Shown here in pieces: positions 33,603 to 40,334 of a stretch of 40,334 bases of DNA; the first letter of the stretch is position 1; each line of letters opens with the position of its first letter. Position numbers and translations under genes: made by a program. The notes below the pieces were generated by a model. It saw only the letters and a list, made by a program, of their open reading frames with translations, ran no database searches and had not been told where the DNA came from. Source of the DNA: JAOTYV01 sp041557595 (GTDB lineage: Bacteria > Pseudomonadota > Alphaproteobacteria > UBA8366); contig JBFFGE010000018.1 in NCBI GenBank assembly GCA_041557595.1, positions 1-40,334 on the forward strand, in the 5' to 3' direction.

Positions 33603-33863
33603 ATGGCCGGGATTTTCTCTCCAGCGAAATCATCGGCGCCGCCGCCTATCACGGTGGCCGCACCGGTTGAGCCGCCGGTGACCAAGGCGGGTCCGGCGGT
33701 CGAGACGCGTGCCGCCAGTAGCTGCTGACAATCGACAATTTTGACCGGCGGATCCGGCGGCCTCCCGCACCTTCCGCCACTATCCGCCGCTCGCGCATCT
33801 GTTGTGCTTTCCGGATTTGACCCGGCCACCCATCCCCGAAAAATGAAAGGAACCATGCCATGA
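33603..33863 (+). pseudogene. Broken paralogue of the Pro-rich phage protein
   Basis: From ATG 33603 the frame reads MAGIFSPAKSSAPPPITVAA and ends at TGA 33726-33728; the same frame continues QSTILTGGSGGLPHL to TGA 33861-33863. The neighbour at 33860-34087 reads MSGLFSTPSAPPPPPPP then GRSANILTGGQGL, so both halves of this frame match it. One CGA-to-TGA change would explain the internal stop, after which the end has diverged. It overlaps the next start as ATGA. A strong AGGAGG lies further up, before a 6-codon frame at 33577. Confidence 0.55.
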
Positions 33864-34087
33864 GTGGATTGTTTTCTACGCCGTCCGCGCCGCCGCCGCC
33901 ACCGCCGCCGCTCCCGCCGGCGCCGGCGGAGGCGTCGCCCTCCACGACCGGGTCGGACCGAGACGCGGCGGCGCAGGAGCGATTGCGCCGCGCCCGGGCG
34001 GCGGGTCGGTCGGCGAACATTCTGACCGGCGGGCAAGGGCTGGCGGAGCCGCTGCAAACCACCCGTAAACGCCTGTTGGGTGAGTAG
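33860..34087 (+). CDS. Pro-rich small protein before the portal (75 aa)
   Basis: ATG 33860 has AAGGA upstream. It begins MSGLFSTPSAPPPPPPPLPP, a disordered Pro-rich tail, and ends in a conserved-looking block RRARAAGRSANILTGGQGLA. Proteins with this M-G-LFS-P / ILTGG--GL layout are found right in front of the portal gene in many podovirus-like prophages. Their role is not established; possibly a virion or assembly factor. The portal gene follows 6 bp later. Confidence 0.65.
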   Translation: MSGLFSTPSAPPPPPPPLPPAPAEASPSTTGSDRDAAAQERLRRARAAGRSANILTGGQGLAEPLQTTRKRLLGE

Positions 34088-34093
34088 GCAGGG

Positions 34094-35728
34094 ATGACCA
34101 AAGCGGATGACATCATCGCCCGCCGCGATCGCCTGCGGTCGACGCGTGCGACGTGGGAATCCCATTGGCAGGAGATCGCCGATCGCGTGCTGCCACGCCA
34201 GGCGGATTTCGTGTCGCGCCGGCCGGCGGGATCCCGGCGCACGAAGGAGATTTTCGATGCGACCGCGGCGCTTGGGCTGGAGCGGTTCTCCGCCGCGCTG
34301 GAGTCGATGCTGACGCCGCGGGCGCAGCGCTGGCATCATCTCCGGGCCAGCGATCCCGCGCTGAACGACCTGCCCGAGGTGCGGGCGTGGTTCGACCGGG
34401 CGGAGGAAATCCTGTTCGGCGCCCGCTATGCGCCGGCCGCGAATTATGCCTCCCAGCAGCACGAAGTGTACATGTCGCTCGGCGCGTTCGGCACTGGCGT
34501 GCTGTTCGTCGGCCAGGACGAGGATAGGGGTGGGCCGCTCTACCGGGCGATCCATCTCGCCGATTGCGCGATCGCCGAAAATTTTCAGGGGCAGGTCGAT
34601 ACGCTGTACCGCGATTTCGACTATTCGGCGCGTCAGGCAGTGCAGCGTTGGGGCGACGCGGTGCCGCCCGCGATCGGCCGGGCGGCGGAAAAGGAACCGG
34701 AACGGCGATTTCGTTTCCTGCATGCGGTGATGCCGCGCGAAGACCGCGACCGCAACCGGATCGATAGCGGCAACAAGGCGTTCGCCTCGATCTACGTTGC
34801 GGTCGAGGGGCGGCAGGTCGTGCAGGAAAGCGGATTCGACGAATTCCCCTACATGGTGTCGCGCTACGTCACCGCGCCCGGAGAGGTCTATGGCCGGTCG
34901 CCGGCAATGACCGTACTGCCGGACATCAAGATGCTGAACGAGATGAACAAGACCATGATCCGCCAGGCGCAACTGGCGGTCGAACCGCCCATCCTGGTGC
35001 ATGACGACGGCGTGCTCGGCCGGCCCGACGGGTTCGGCCTGACGCCGGGATATATCAATTACGGCGGCGTCAACAAGGACGGGCGGCCGCTGATGCAACC
35101 GTTTCAGTCGGGGGCGCGGGTCGATATCGGCCTCGACATGATGGAGCAGCGGCGACGGGTCATTAACGACGCCTTTTTGGTGACGCTGTTCCAGATCCTG
35201 GTTGACCAGCGGAGCATGACCGCGACCGAGGCGCTGATCCGGGCGCAGGAAAAGGGCGCGCTGCTGACCCCGGTGATGGGACGCCAGCAGTCGGAAGCGC
35301 TCGGCCCGATGATCGCGCGCGAGATCGCCATCTTGCAACGTCAGGGCCTGCTGCCGCCATTGCCGGATGCCTTGATCGAGGCGGAGGGCGCCTACCAAAT
35401 CGAATACGACAGCCCCCTGTCGCGCGCGCAGAAATCGGAACAGGTGGTGGGCATCGCCCGGACATTCGAGGTGCTGGCCCCGCTTGCGTCGGCGCAGCCT
35501 GATATCTTCGACGTGTTCGACGGCGACGCGCTCGCCCAACTCGCGGCCGAAGTGAACGGCGTGCCGCAAAAGGTGCTGAAGACGCCGGAGCAAATCGCCG
35601 AACGCCGGCAGGGCCGCGACGCGGCGCGCCAGATGCAGGAATTGCTGCAGGCCGCGCCGGCGGTGAACCAGGCGGCCGGTGCCTTCGAAAAAGTGGTGAA
35701 CAGTGGCGCGCCTGCTCAGCCGGTTTAG
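34094..35728 (+). CDS. Portal (head-tail connector) protein (544 aa)
   Basis: Full-length member of the head-to-tail connecting protein family of short-tailed phages. TRATWESHWQEIADRVLPRQ is the standard opening, LERFSAALESMLTPRAQRWH the early helix, EVYMSLGAFGTGVLFV and YGRSPAMTVLPDIKMLNEMN the conserved core, and PPILVHDDGV the tunnel-loop region. Twelve copies form the ring through which DNA is packaged and ejected. ATG 34094 is preceded by AGGCAGGG. It sits in a normal order with the Bbp19-like and scaffold genes, but the terminase that should precede it is split. Confidence 0.92.
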   Translation: MTKADDIIARRDRLRSTRATWESHWQEIADRVLPRQADFVSRRPAGSRRTKEIFDATAALGLERFSAALESMLTPRAQRWHHLRASDPALNDLPEVRAWFDRAEEILFGARYAPAANYASQQHEVYMSLGAFGTGVLFVGQDEDRGGPLYRAIHLADCAIAENFQGQVDTLYRDFDYSARQAVQRWGDAVPPAIGRAAEKEPERRFRFLHAVMPREDRDRNRIDSGNKAFASIYVAVEGRQVVQESGFDEFPYMVSRYVTAPGEVYGRSPAMTVLPDIKMLNEMNKTMIRQAQLAVEPPILVHDDGVLGRPDGFGLTPGYINYGGVNKDGRPLMQPFQSGARVDIGLDMMEQRRRVINDAFLVTLFQILVDQRSMTATEALIRAQEKGALLTPVMGRQQSEALGPMIAREIAILQRQGLLPPLPDALIEAEGAYQIEYDSPLSRAQKSEQVVGIARTFEVLAPLASAQPDIFDVFDGDALAQLAAEVNGVPQKVLKTPEQIAERRQGRDAARQMQELLQAAPAVNQAAGAFEKVVNSGAPAQPV

Positions 35729-35966
35729 CAACCGTCGCCTCTCGGCGGCCTACCGGCAGGTTTTCGGCGGGCCGCGCGGCGCTCCCGTGCTGGCTGACCT
35801 GGCGGATTTCTGCCGCGCGCGTTCGGCGCCGTTCGTCGCAAACGATGCGATGGCGACGGGCGTTCTGATCGGCCGGCAGGAAGTGTTCCACCGTATCGCG
35901 CGCTACCTGCACCTGTCGGAACGCGAGGTCTGGGAGCTGATGTCCAATCGGCGGGATGGCGAATGA
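35703..35966 (+). CDS. Bbp19-like phage protein (87 aa)
   Basis: YRQVFGGPRGAPVLADLADF, CRARSAPFVAN and GRQEVFHRIARYLHLSERE match the small Bbp19-type protein (named from Bordetella phage BPP-1) that sits between portal and scaffold genes. Function is unknown; it is probably a virion or assembly component. GTG 35703 overlaps the portal end by 26 bases. Confidence 0.75.
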   Translation: MARLLSRFSNRRLSAAYRQVFGGPRGAPVLADLADFCRARSAPFVANDAMATGVLIGRQEVFHRIARYLHLSEREVWELMSNRRDGE

Positions 35967-36080
35967 GAGCATCGGAATCTCACAGCGAAGACCATCCGGC
36001 CAGCGCGAAGCCGCCGCATTTCCAATCCGTGATCCGGCTTCGCGCGGTATCCCTGAAAACCTATTGACCGAGGAATGACG

Positions 36081-36977
36081 ATGACGGATGAGCAACCGCA
36101 CGGCACACCGGAAGGCGCGGAGGGTATGGCCGATCCCGCTGTCGACTCCATGGACAGCTCCGGCACGGCTTCGGCGTCGTCACAGGCGGATGCGCCGGAA
36201 AACAATATGGCCGAGACAGGCTGGGTCGACGGCTTGAGCGACGACAATGCCGCGTTTGCGACGGGCAAGGGGTGGGATGGTCCGGACGCCGTGATCGACT
36301 CCTACCGCAATCTGGAAAGCCTGTTCGGTCATGACCGCGCGGGGCGCACGCTGCTCCTGCCGGATGGCGAAGAAGACGCGGCGGCCTATAACGCGCTTTA
36401 CGACCGGCTCGGCCGTCCGGACGCGCCCGATGAATACAGCTTCGAGGGGCCGCCCGACTCCCCGGTGGATGGCGCGCTGACCGAGTGGTTTCGCGAAACG
36501 GCCTACGACGCCGGACTGACCGACCGGCAGGGGTCCGCCCTGTTCGACGCGTGGAACCGGATGGCGTCGTCGCGGATCGACGCGGCGCAGCAGGCCCACC
36601 ACGCCGAACAGGAAGCGAGCGAACGGATGCTGCGTGAAGAATGGGGCGGCGCTTATGATCGAAAGATCGGCTACGCCCGGCGGGCGGCGCGCGCCTTCGG
36701 CGCCGAGCATCTCGACGCGCTGGAAGGGGCGCTGGGCCTGGCGCCGGTGAGCGCGTTCCTGGCGCGAATCGGCGAGGCGATCAGCGAGGATGCGCTGCCC
36801 GTCAGGCGCGGCGGCGAAAAATTCGGGATCTCGCCGGAAGACGCGCGCGCGAACTATGAACAGCGCAAGGGCGATGCGGAATTCGTCGCTGCGTTGCAGG
36901 ACACGGGCCATCCCGGCCATGCCGCGGCCAAGGCCGAACGGGCGCGCTATATCGACGCCATCTGGCCGCAGCACTGA
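36081..36977 (+). CDS. Scaffold-type protein (298 aa)
   Basis: An acidic, mostly helical protein placed between portal and capsid, as scaffold proteins are. It has an acidic disordered N terminus (DEQPHGTPEGAEGMADPAVD), a block resembling phage scaffold proteins (YRNLESLFGHDRAGRTLLLP, LYDRLGRPDAPDEYSFEGPP) and a C-terminal basic helix-rich half. The ATG at 36081 is used because GAGGA sits six bases before it; an ATG two codons earlier has it too close. It is expected to guide capsid assembly and then leave. The terminase nuclease half follows 40 bp later. Confidence 0.8.
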   Translation: MTDEQPHGTPEGAEGMADPAVDSMDSSGTASASSQADAPENNMAETGWVDGLSDDNAAFATGKGWDGPDAVIDSYRNLESLFGHDRAGRTLLLPDGEEDAAAYNALYDRLGRPDAPDEYSFEGPPDSPVDGALTEWFRETAYDAGLTDRQGSALFDAWNRMASSRIDAAQQAHHAEQEASERMLREEWGGAYDRKIGYARRAARAFGAEHLDALEGALGLAPVSAFLARIGEAISEDALPVRRGGEKFGISPEDARANYEQRKGDAEFVAALQDTGHPGHAAAKAERARYIDAIWPQH

Positions 36978-37017
36978 TAAATCCGCACGCGCCGTTCCTC
37001 GCAACAATGCGCCGGGC

Positions 37018-37764
37018 ATGACCGGGCCGACGCGCCATGTCACGCGGATGACGATCTGGGACGTCGGGCATATCGGCGACGACGAACGCCGCGAGATCGT
37101 GGACAGCTATCCCGCGCACGAACGCGACGCGCGCGCCAAGGGCATCCCGCAGCTCGGCTCCGGACGGGTCTTCCCGCTGGCGGACGAGGCGGTGTCCATG
37201 CCGGCCTTCGACCGGCCGGACCATTGGCCGGTGATCGGCGGCATCGACTTCGGCTGGGACCACCCGACCGCGGCGGTGAAGCTCGCCTGGGACCGTGACG
37301 CCGACGTGGCCTATATCACCCAGGCGTACCGCGTGCGCGAAACGACGCCGGTGATCCACGCCGCGGCGCTCAAACCCTGGGGCGATATGCCCTGGGCCTG
37401 GCCGCGCGACGGGCTCAACGACACCGCCGCCGGGGAAAACCTGGCCAAGCAGTACCGCGACCAGGGGTTGGAGATGCTGCCCGGGCCGGCCGGGTTCGAT
37501 GATGGCGGCTATAGCGTGGAGGCCGGCCTGATGGGCATGCTCGACCGGATGCGGACGGGCCGGCTCAAGGCCTTCGCCCATCTGGCCAACTGGTTCGACG
37601 AATTCCGCCTCTATCACCGCAAGGACGGCCGTGTCGTCAAGCAATACGACGACCTGCTCTGCGCCACGCGCTACGCGCTGATGATGCTGCGTTTCGCCCG
37701 GCTGCCCGGGCGGATGCGCGCGCCGCGCCGCGCCCGCGCTGCCTGGCCTCGGCTGGACGGGTAA
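37018..37764 (+). CDS. Large terminase, nuclease half only (248 aa)
   Basis: The C-terminal RNase H-like nuclease domain of a phage terminase. It starts MTGPTRHVTRMTIWDVGHI, the block that normally follows the ATPase domain, then SYPAHERDARAKGIPQLGSG and FPLADEAV. Catalytic acids are visible: Asp in GGIDFGWDHPTAAV, Glu in GYSVEAGLMG and Asp in KQYDDLLCATRYALMM. No ribosome site lies before ATG 37018, and the frame stays open further upstream into the scaffold gene, so it may depend on coupling to that gene. The ATPase half is 11.3 kb away at 25077-25739. It cuts concatemeric DNA during packaging. Confidence 0.85.
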   Translation: MTGPTRHVTRMTIWDVGHIGDDERREIVDSYPAHERDARAKGIPQLGSGRVFPLADEAVSMPAFDRPDHWPVIGGIDFGWDHPTAAVKLAWDRDADVAYITQAYRVRETTPVIHAAALKPWGDMPWAWPRDGLNDTAAGENLAKQYRDQGLEMLPGPAGFDDGGYSVEAGLMGMLDRMRTGRLKAFAHLANWFDEFRLYHRKDGRVVKQYDDLLCATRYALMMLRFARLPGRMRAPRRARAAWPRLDG

Positions 37765-37993
37765 GCCGCGCCACAGAATTTAGGCATTGTCCGGCCGGCA
37801 TTCGCGGCCGGTGCGGCAAACCCGGACAAGCCAGGGGATATCCCGGCTCCGGTTGACGGCGGGAACAGACCGTCGCCCAACAGGCGTTAAACGCAGGACA
37901 GGGTCCGGCCGGCCGCGCTTTCGCGCGGCCACGATCAAGCGCGGGCAACCCCTCCGGACACATTGAAAATTTGCAACCGTTTGGAGGACACGC

Positions 37994-38881
37994 ATGTCCA
38001 ATGACATCATCGTTGCGCGCAGTCAGGCCTATACCGATAGCGTGCAGCTCCTTCTGCAACAGCGCGGCTCGCGTTTCCGGGCCGCGGTGATGGAAGGGCA
38101 CTACCGCGGCAAGGCGGCCAAGGCGGTCGAACAAATCGGCGCCGTGGCAGCCCAGAAGAAGACAACCCGGCACGGCGATACGCCGCTGATCGAAACGCCG
38201 CATGCCGCGCGCTGGGTGTTTCCCGCCCATTACGAATGGGCGGACCTGATCGACGATCAGGACAAGCTGGAGACCATCGTCGAGCTGACCAGCCCGTATT
38301 CGCTCAACGGGGCGGCGGCGATGAGCCGGGCAATCGACGACGAGATCATCCCCGCCTTCTTCGGCGACGCGCGCACCGGCGAAAACGGGGCAACGGCCAC
38401 CGCCTTCGACGGCGCGGGCCAGACCGTGGCGGTGGACGAGGGCGCGACCTCGGCGACCGGGCTCAACGTCGCCAAGCTTCGGGCGGCCAAGAAAATCCTG
38501 ATGGCGAACGAGGTGGATATCGACCACGACCCGCTCTACGTCGCACTCACCGCCGAGCAGCACGACGACATGATGAACGAGATCCAGGCGGTTTCGCTCG
38601 ATTTCAACACCAAACCGGTGCTGGTCGACGGGCGGATCACCTCGTTCATGGGCTTCAACTTCATCCACTCGGAGCGGCTGGAAGCGGACTCGAATGCCTA
38701 TCGCCGTTGCCACGCCTGGGCGAAGTCCGGCCTGCATCTCGGCCTGTGGAACGACGTCGAGGGCAAGGTCACCGAGCGCGACGACAAATCCTATGCCACC
38801 CAGGTTTACGTCAAGGGCACCTTCGGCGCGACGCGCACGGAGGAAGGGAAGGTCGTCGAAATCAAATGCAGTGAAGCCTAG
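37994..38881 (+). CDS. Major capsid protein (295 aa)
   Basis: A capsid protein of the type found with this portal family: residues QAYTDSVQLLLQQRGSRFRA near the N terminus and ETPHAARWVFPAHYEWADLI then DLIDDQDKLETIVELTSPYS are conserved in such proteins, and VEGKVTERDDKSYATQVYVK is the C-terminal strand-rich part of the HK97-type fold. ATG 37994 has GGAGGA in front. It forms the icosahedral shell. The 229 bases before it, after the terminase half, hold no gene. Confidence 0.85.
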   Translation: MSNDIIVARSQAYTDSVQLLLQQRGSRFRAAVMEGHYRGKAAKAVEQIGAVAAQKKTTRHGDTPLIETPHAARWVFPAHYEWADLIDDQDKLETIVELTSPYSLNGAAAMSRAIDDEIIPAFFGDARTGENGATATAFDGAGQTVAVDEGATSATGLNVAKLRAAKKILMANEVDIDHDPLYVALTAEQHDDMMNEIQAVSLDFNTKPVLVDGRITSFMGFNFIHSERLEADSNAYRRCHAWAKSGLHLGLWNDVEGKVTERDDKSYATQVYVKGTFGATRTEEGKVVEIKCSEA

Positions 38882-38892
38882 GAGGGCGACTC

Positions 38893-39384
38893 ATGGCAGT
38901 AGTAAACACCAAGTCCAGGCTGGTTCAGACGATCGAGGCCGTGCCGGCCGATCGCAACCCGTCCGGGCTCGCCTATGCCCGGGCGCGGACGATCGCCGGC
39001 ACGGTGGCGGTCGCCGCGGCGGATGACGATGGGTCGAAATACTTTCTCTGTCCCGTCATGTCGCATTGGCGGGTCCTGTCGATCCGCCTGTTCAACGACG
39101 CCATCACCCTGGGCACCGGGTATGACGTCGGTCTTTACGAATCGGATCTGAGTGCGGTGAACGACGCGGTTTATGCCGCGACACTCGACCTCAGCACGGC
39201 ATCGGCCGCGGGCACGGAGGTTGCGTTCCAGGCGCGCGACATCACCGGGCTCGGCAACCGGGTGTATGAGGATCTGGCGCTGACCGCCGATTCCCGCCGG
39301 ATGTACTACCTGGCGCTGACCGCCGATACGGTCGGCACGTCAGCCGGCGATATCGCCTTTCTGGCGACTATCGCGGTCGACTGA
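38893..39384 (+). CDS. Hypothetical phage structural protein (163 aa)
   Basis: The ATG lies 11 bases after the capsid stop with GGAGGGCG before it, so the two are probably made together. The protein is beta-rich with DDDGSKYFLCPVMSHWRVLS and TLGTGYDVGLYESDLSAVND, and ends AGDIAFLATIAVD. Proteins in this position right after the capsid gene often decorate the head. No family is recognised, and the role is an inference from position. Confidence 0.6.
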   Translation: MAVVNTKSRLVQTIEAVPADRNPSGLAYARARTIAGTVAVAAADDDGSKYFLCPVMSHWRVLSIRLFNDAITLGTGYDVGLYESDLSAVNDAVYAATLDLSTASAAGTEVAFQARDITGLGNRVYEDLALTADSRRMYYLALTADTVGTSAGDIAFLATIAVD

Positions 39385-39399
39385 AGCCACATTGGGGGC

Positions 39400-39423
39400 C
39401 GGGGCGGCGTCGTCGTCGCCCCG
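39400..39423. terminator. Strong hairpin between convergent phage genes
   Basis: A 10-bp stem with one G-T pair and a TCGT loop can form from CGGGGCGGCG and CGTCGCCCCG. It lies between the convergent ends at 39384 and 39429. There is no U-run on either side, so termination is only likely, not certain. Confidence 0.35.
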
Positions 39424-39428
39424 ATCCT

Positions 39429-39623
39429 CTAAAACCCCTGAAAAATAAAGACGATAATCAGAATGATAAGGCCAATTCCTGCGCCTATGGACCCGCCGAT
39501 CATCGTGCTGCGCCGTTCCAGGCCGGGATCCGCGCCATCCCGCGCGCCGATGACATAGCCGATCGCGGCGCCGAGGGCGCCGGGGAGAATGATGAAGAGA
39601 ATGATCAGCCAGAATCCGAACAT
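39429..39623 (-). CDS. Small two-helix membrane protein on the reverse strand (64 aa)
   Basis: MFGFWLIILFIILPGALGAA is followed by a Gly-rich turn and a polar stretch with DGADPGLERRS, then GGSIGAGIGLIILIIVFIFQ. So two membrane helices with a soluble loop between. It is the only reverse gene in the right-hand structural block, which makes it look like a later addition (a moron) in the late operon. GAGTGA lies before ATG 39623. The fold could fit a holin or an exclusion protein, but no such claim is made. Confidence 0.55.
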   Translation of the reverse strand: MFGFWLIILFIILPGALGAAIGYVIGARDGADPGLERRSTMIGGSIGAGIGLIILIIVFIFQGF

Positions 39624-39781
39624 TGGTCACTCTTTTACTATACCGCGCCGCCGACCGGAATTGGCCGTCGCCGCGCATAGGTAGCACGGATCGGCGCTGC
39701 GGGCGATCTCCGGCAACCCTCGCATGGCGAGATCGATAACGCTGCCGCGCGATTTTAACCACCAACTGACAGGAGGACGAT

Positions 39782-39979
39782 ATGGCGACACGCCGCTATG
39801 GAATTTCCCGGGGCGATGCCCAGGACGCGATCGCCGAGGCGGTCGGCGCCGCGACCGTCGACGACATCGAACTGACCATCGACCTCGCGGGCGGAATGAC
39901 GCGGGAAGACGTTTTGCTCCTGATCGACCGGCTGTCGCGCTACATCCTGGAGAATGATTTCCCACCGGTATCCGCCTGA
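39782..39979 (+). CDS. Small phage protein (65 aa)
   Basis: The ATG is preceded by GGAGGACGAT, a good site. The protein reads MATRRYGISRGDAQDAIAEA then DDIELTIDLAGGMTREDVLL and LIDRLSRYILENDFPPVSA. Predicted helix-strand-helix; no family recognised. It is coupled to the following gene by an overlapping TGATG (stop 39977-39979, start 39979). Confidence 0.6.
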   Translation: MATRRYGISRGDAQDAIAEAVGAATVDDIELTIDLAGGMTREDVLLLIDRLSRYILENDFPPVSA

Positions 39980-40334
39980 TGGTGTCGACCGTCGATATCT
40001 GCAACCGGGCGCTCCAAAAACTGGGCGATGTCCGAATCGTATCGCTCGCGGACGATACCAAAGCGGCGCGCGAATGCGCCCGCGCCTATGATCTGGTGCG
40101 GGATGGCGTTTTTCGCGACCACCCCTGGAACAGCGTCATCGCTCGGGCCGCGCTGCCCGCGTTGAGCGATCTGCCGGCCTGGGGCTTTGCCCGCCAGTTC
40201 TCCCTGCCGGCGGATTGCCTGCGGGTGCTGGAGGTCGAGGGCGGCCTGCCCTGGCAGATCGAGGGGCGGCGCCTGTTGAGCGACGCTGCCGCGCCGCTCA
40301 ACATCCGATTCGTCCAACAGGTGCTGGATCCGGC
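39979..40334 (+). CDS. Tail-tubular-protein-A-like adaptor, partial (118+ aa)
   Basis: The gene starts in the overlap ATG of TGATG and runs off the window end. It reads MVSTVDICNRALQKLGDVRI, then ARECARAYDLVRDGVFRDHP and WNSVIARAALPAL, followed by ADCLRVLEVEG. This is the opening of the tail tubular protein A / gp11-like adaptor of podoviruses, the ring below the portal. The position after portal, scaffold and capsid fits. Only the N-terminal part is visible. Confidence 0.75.
   Translation, partial: MVSTVDICNRALQKLGDVRIVSLADDTKAARECARAYDLVRDGVFRDHPWNSVIARAALPALSDLPAWGFARQFSLPADCLRVLEVEGGLPWQIEGRRLLSDAAAPLNIRFVQQVLDP

Noticed and set aside
33575..35731. 718-codon minus-strand open frame opposite the portal gene
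   Set aside because: Shadow of the portal gene: its translation is Arg/Leu-rich low-complexity and the portal protein on the other strand has clear family motifs.
36790..37017. Upstream extension of the terminase nuclease half into the scaffold gene
   Set aside because: The residues there are a frame shadow of the scaffold gene; protein-like sequence begins close to ATG 37018.

Overview
The window reads as chromosome of a high-GC Gram-negative bacterium, most likely an alphaproteobacterium. This is inferred from codon and base use, from gene families (DUF6165, PrsW-like protease, GldA/F/G-type exporter, Mla lipid-transport proteins, TauD-type dioxygenase) and from phage genes of a kind common in alphaproteobacterial prophages. 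No rRNA, tRNA, CRISPR array, integrase or transposase was seen.

Layout. (1) 0.1-2.3 kb: three minus-strand membrane-protein genes, including a PrsW-type intramembrane protease. (2) 2.3-2.7 kb: a strikingly AT-rich intergenic island. (3) 2.7-4.5 kb: a Sel1-repeat protein whose N-terminal membrane domain resembles the stand-alone protein at 137-808. (4) 13.0-4.5 kb, minus strand: a tight six-gene operon with an ABC ATPase, permease, GldG-like protein and DUF4340 protein followed directly by hydantoinase/oxoprolinase subunits HyuA and HyuB. (5) 13.5-14.8 kb: a small unknown gene and a TauD-family dioxygenase, then a composite palindromic repeat. (6) 15.0-17.5 kb: a compact phage-like control module. 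An XRE repressor and two small genes face a rightward pair of coupled genes across an array of operator-like repeats spaced exactly 22 bp apart. (7) 17.8-24.5 kb: ordinary chromosomal genes (superinfection-immunity-family membrane protein, degenerate thermonuclease-like protein, DUF6165 protein, MlaC, MlaF, a 59-residue secreted protein, class IV aminotransferase, hotdog thioesterase, an unknown membrane-anchored protein). (8) 24.8-40.3 kb: the late module of a short-tailed (podovirus-like) prophage, running off the right end.

The phage late module is the unusual part. The expected order is small terminase, large terminase, Pro-rich small protein, portal, Bbp19-like protein, scaffold, capsid, tail-tube protein. 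Here the large terminase is split at its domain boundary: the ATPase half is at 25.1-25.7 kb and the nuclease half at 37.0-37.8 kb, between scaffold and capsid. The 11.3 kb between the halves carries receptor-binding or decoration genes (a double LamG-like lectin and a beta-helix spike), a lower-GC reverse-strand cassette for surface-glycan work (a GT-C glycosyltransferase and two methyltransferases), and then the portal and scaffold genes.

The inserted part carries several reading-frame lesions: an in-frame TAG in the spike, an in-frame TGA in the glycosyltransferase, an in-frame TGA in a duplicated Pro-rich gene, and a perfect triple 23-bp tandem repeat that shifts the frame of one methyltransferase. 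One copy of that repeat would restore the frame, so it could be a length-dependent on/off switch or simply a disabling duplication. All three reverse-strand genes share a related leader motif upstream, which suggests common control. The region is either a decaying prophage or a variable surface-conversion cassette; the sequence alone does not decide.
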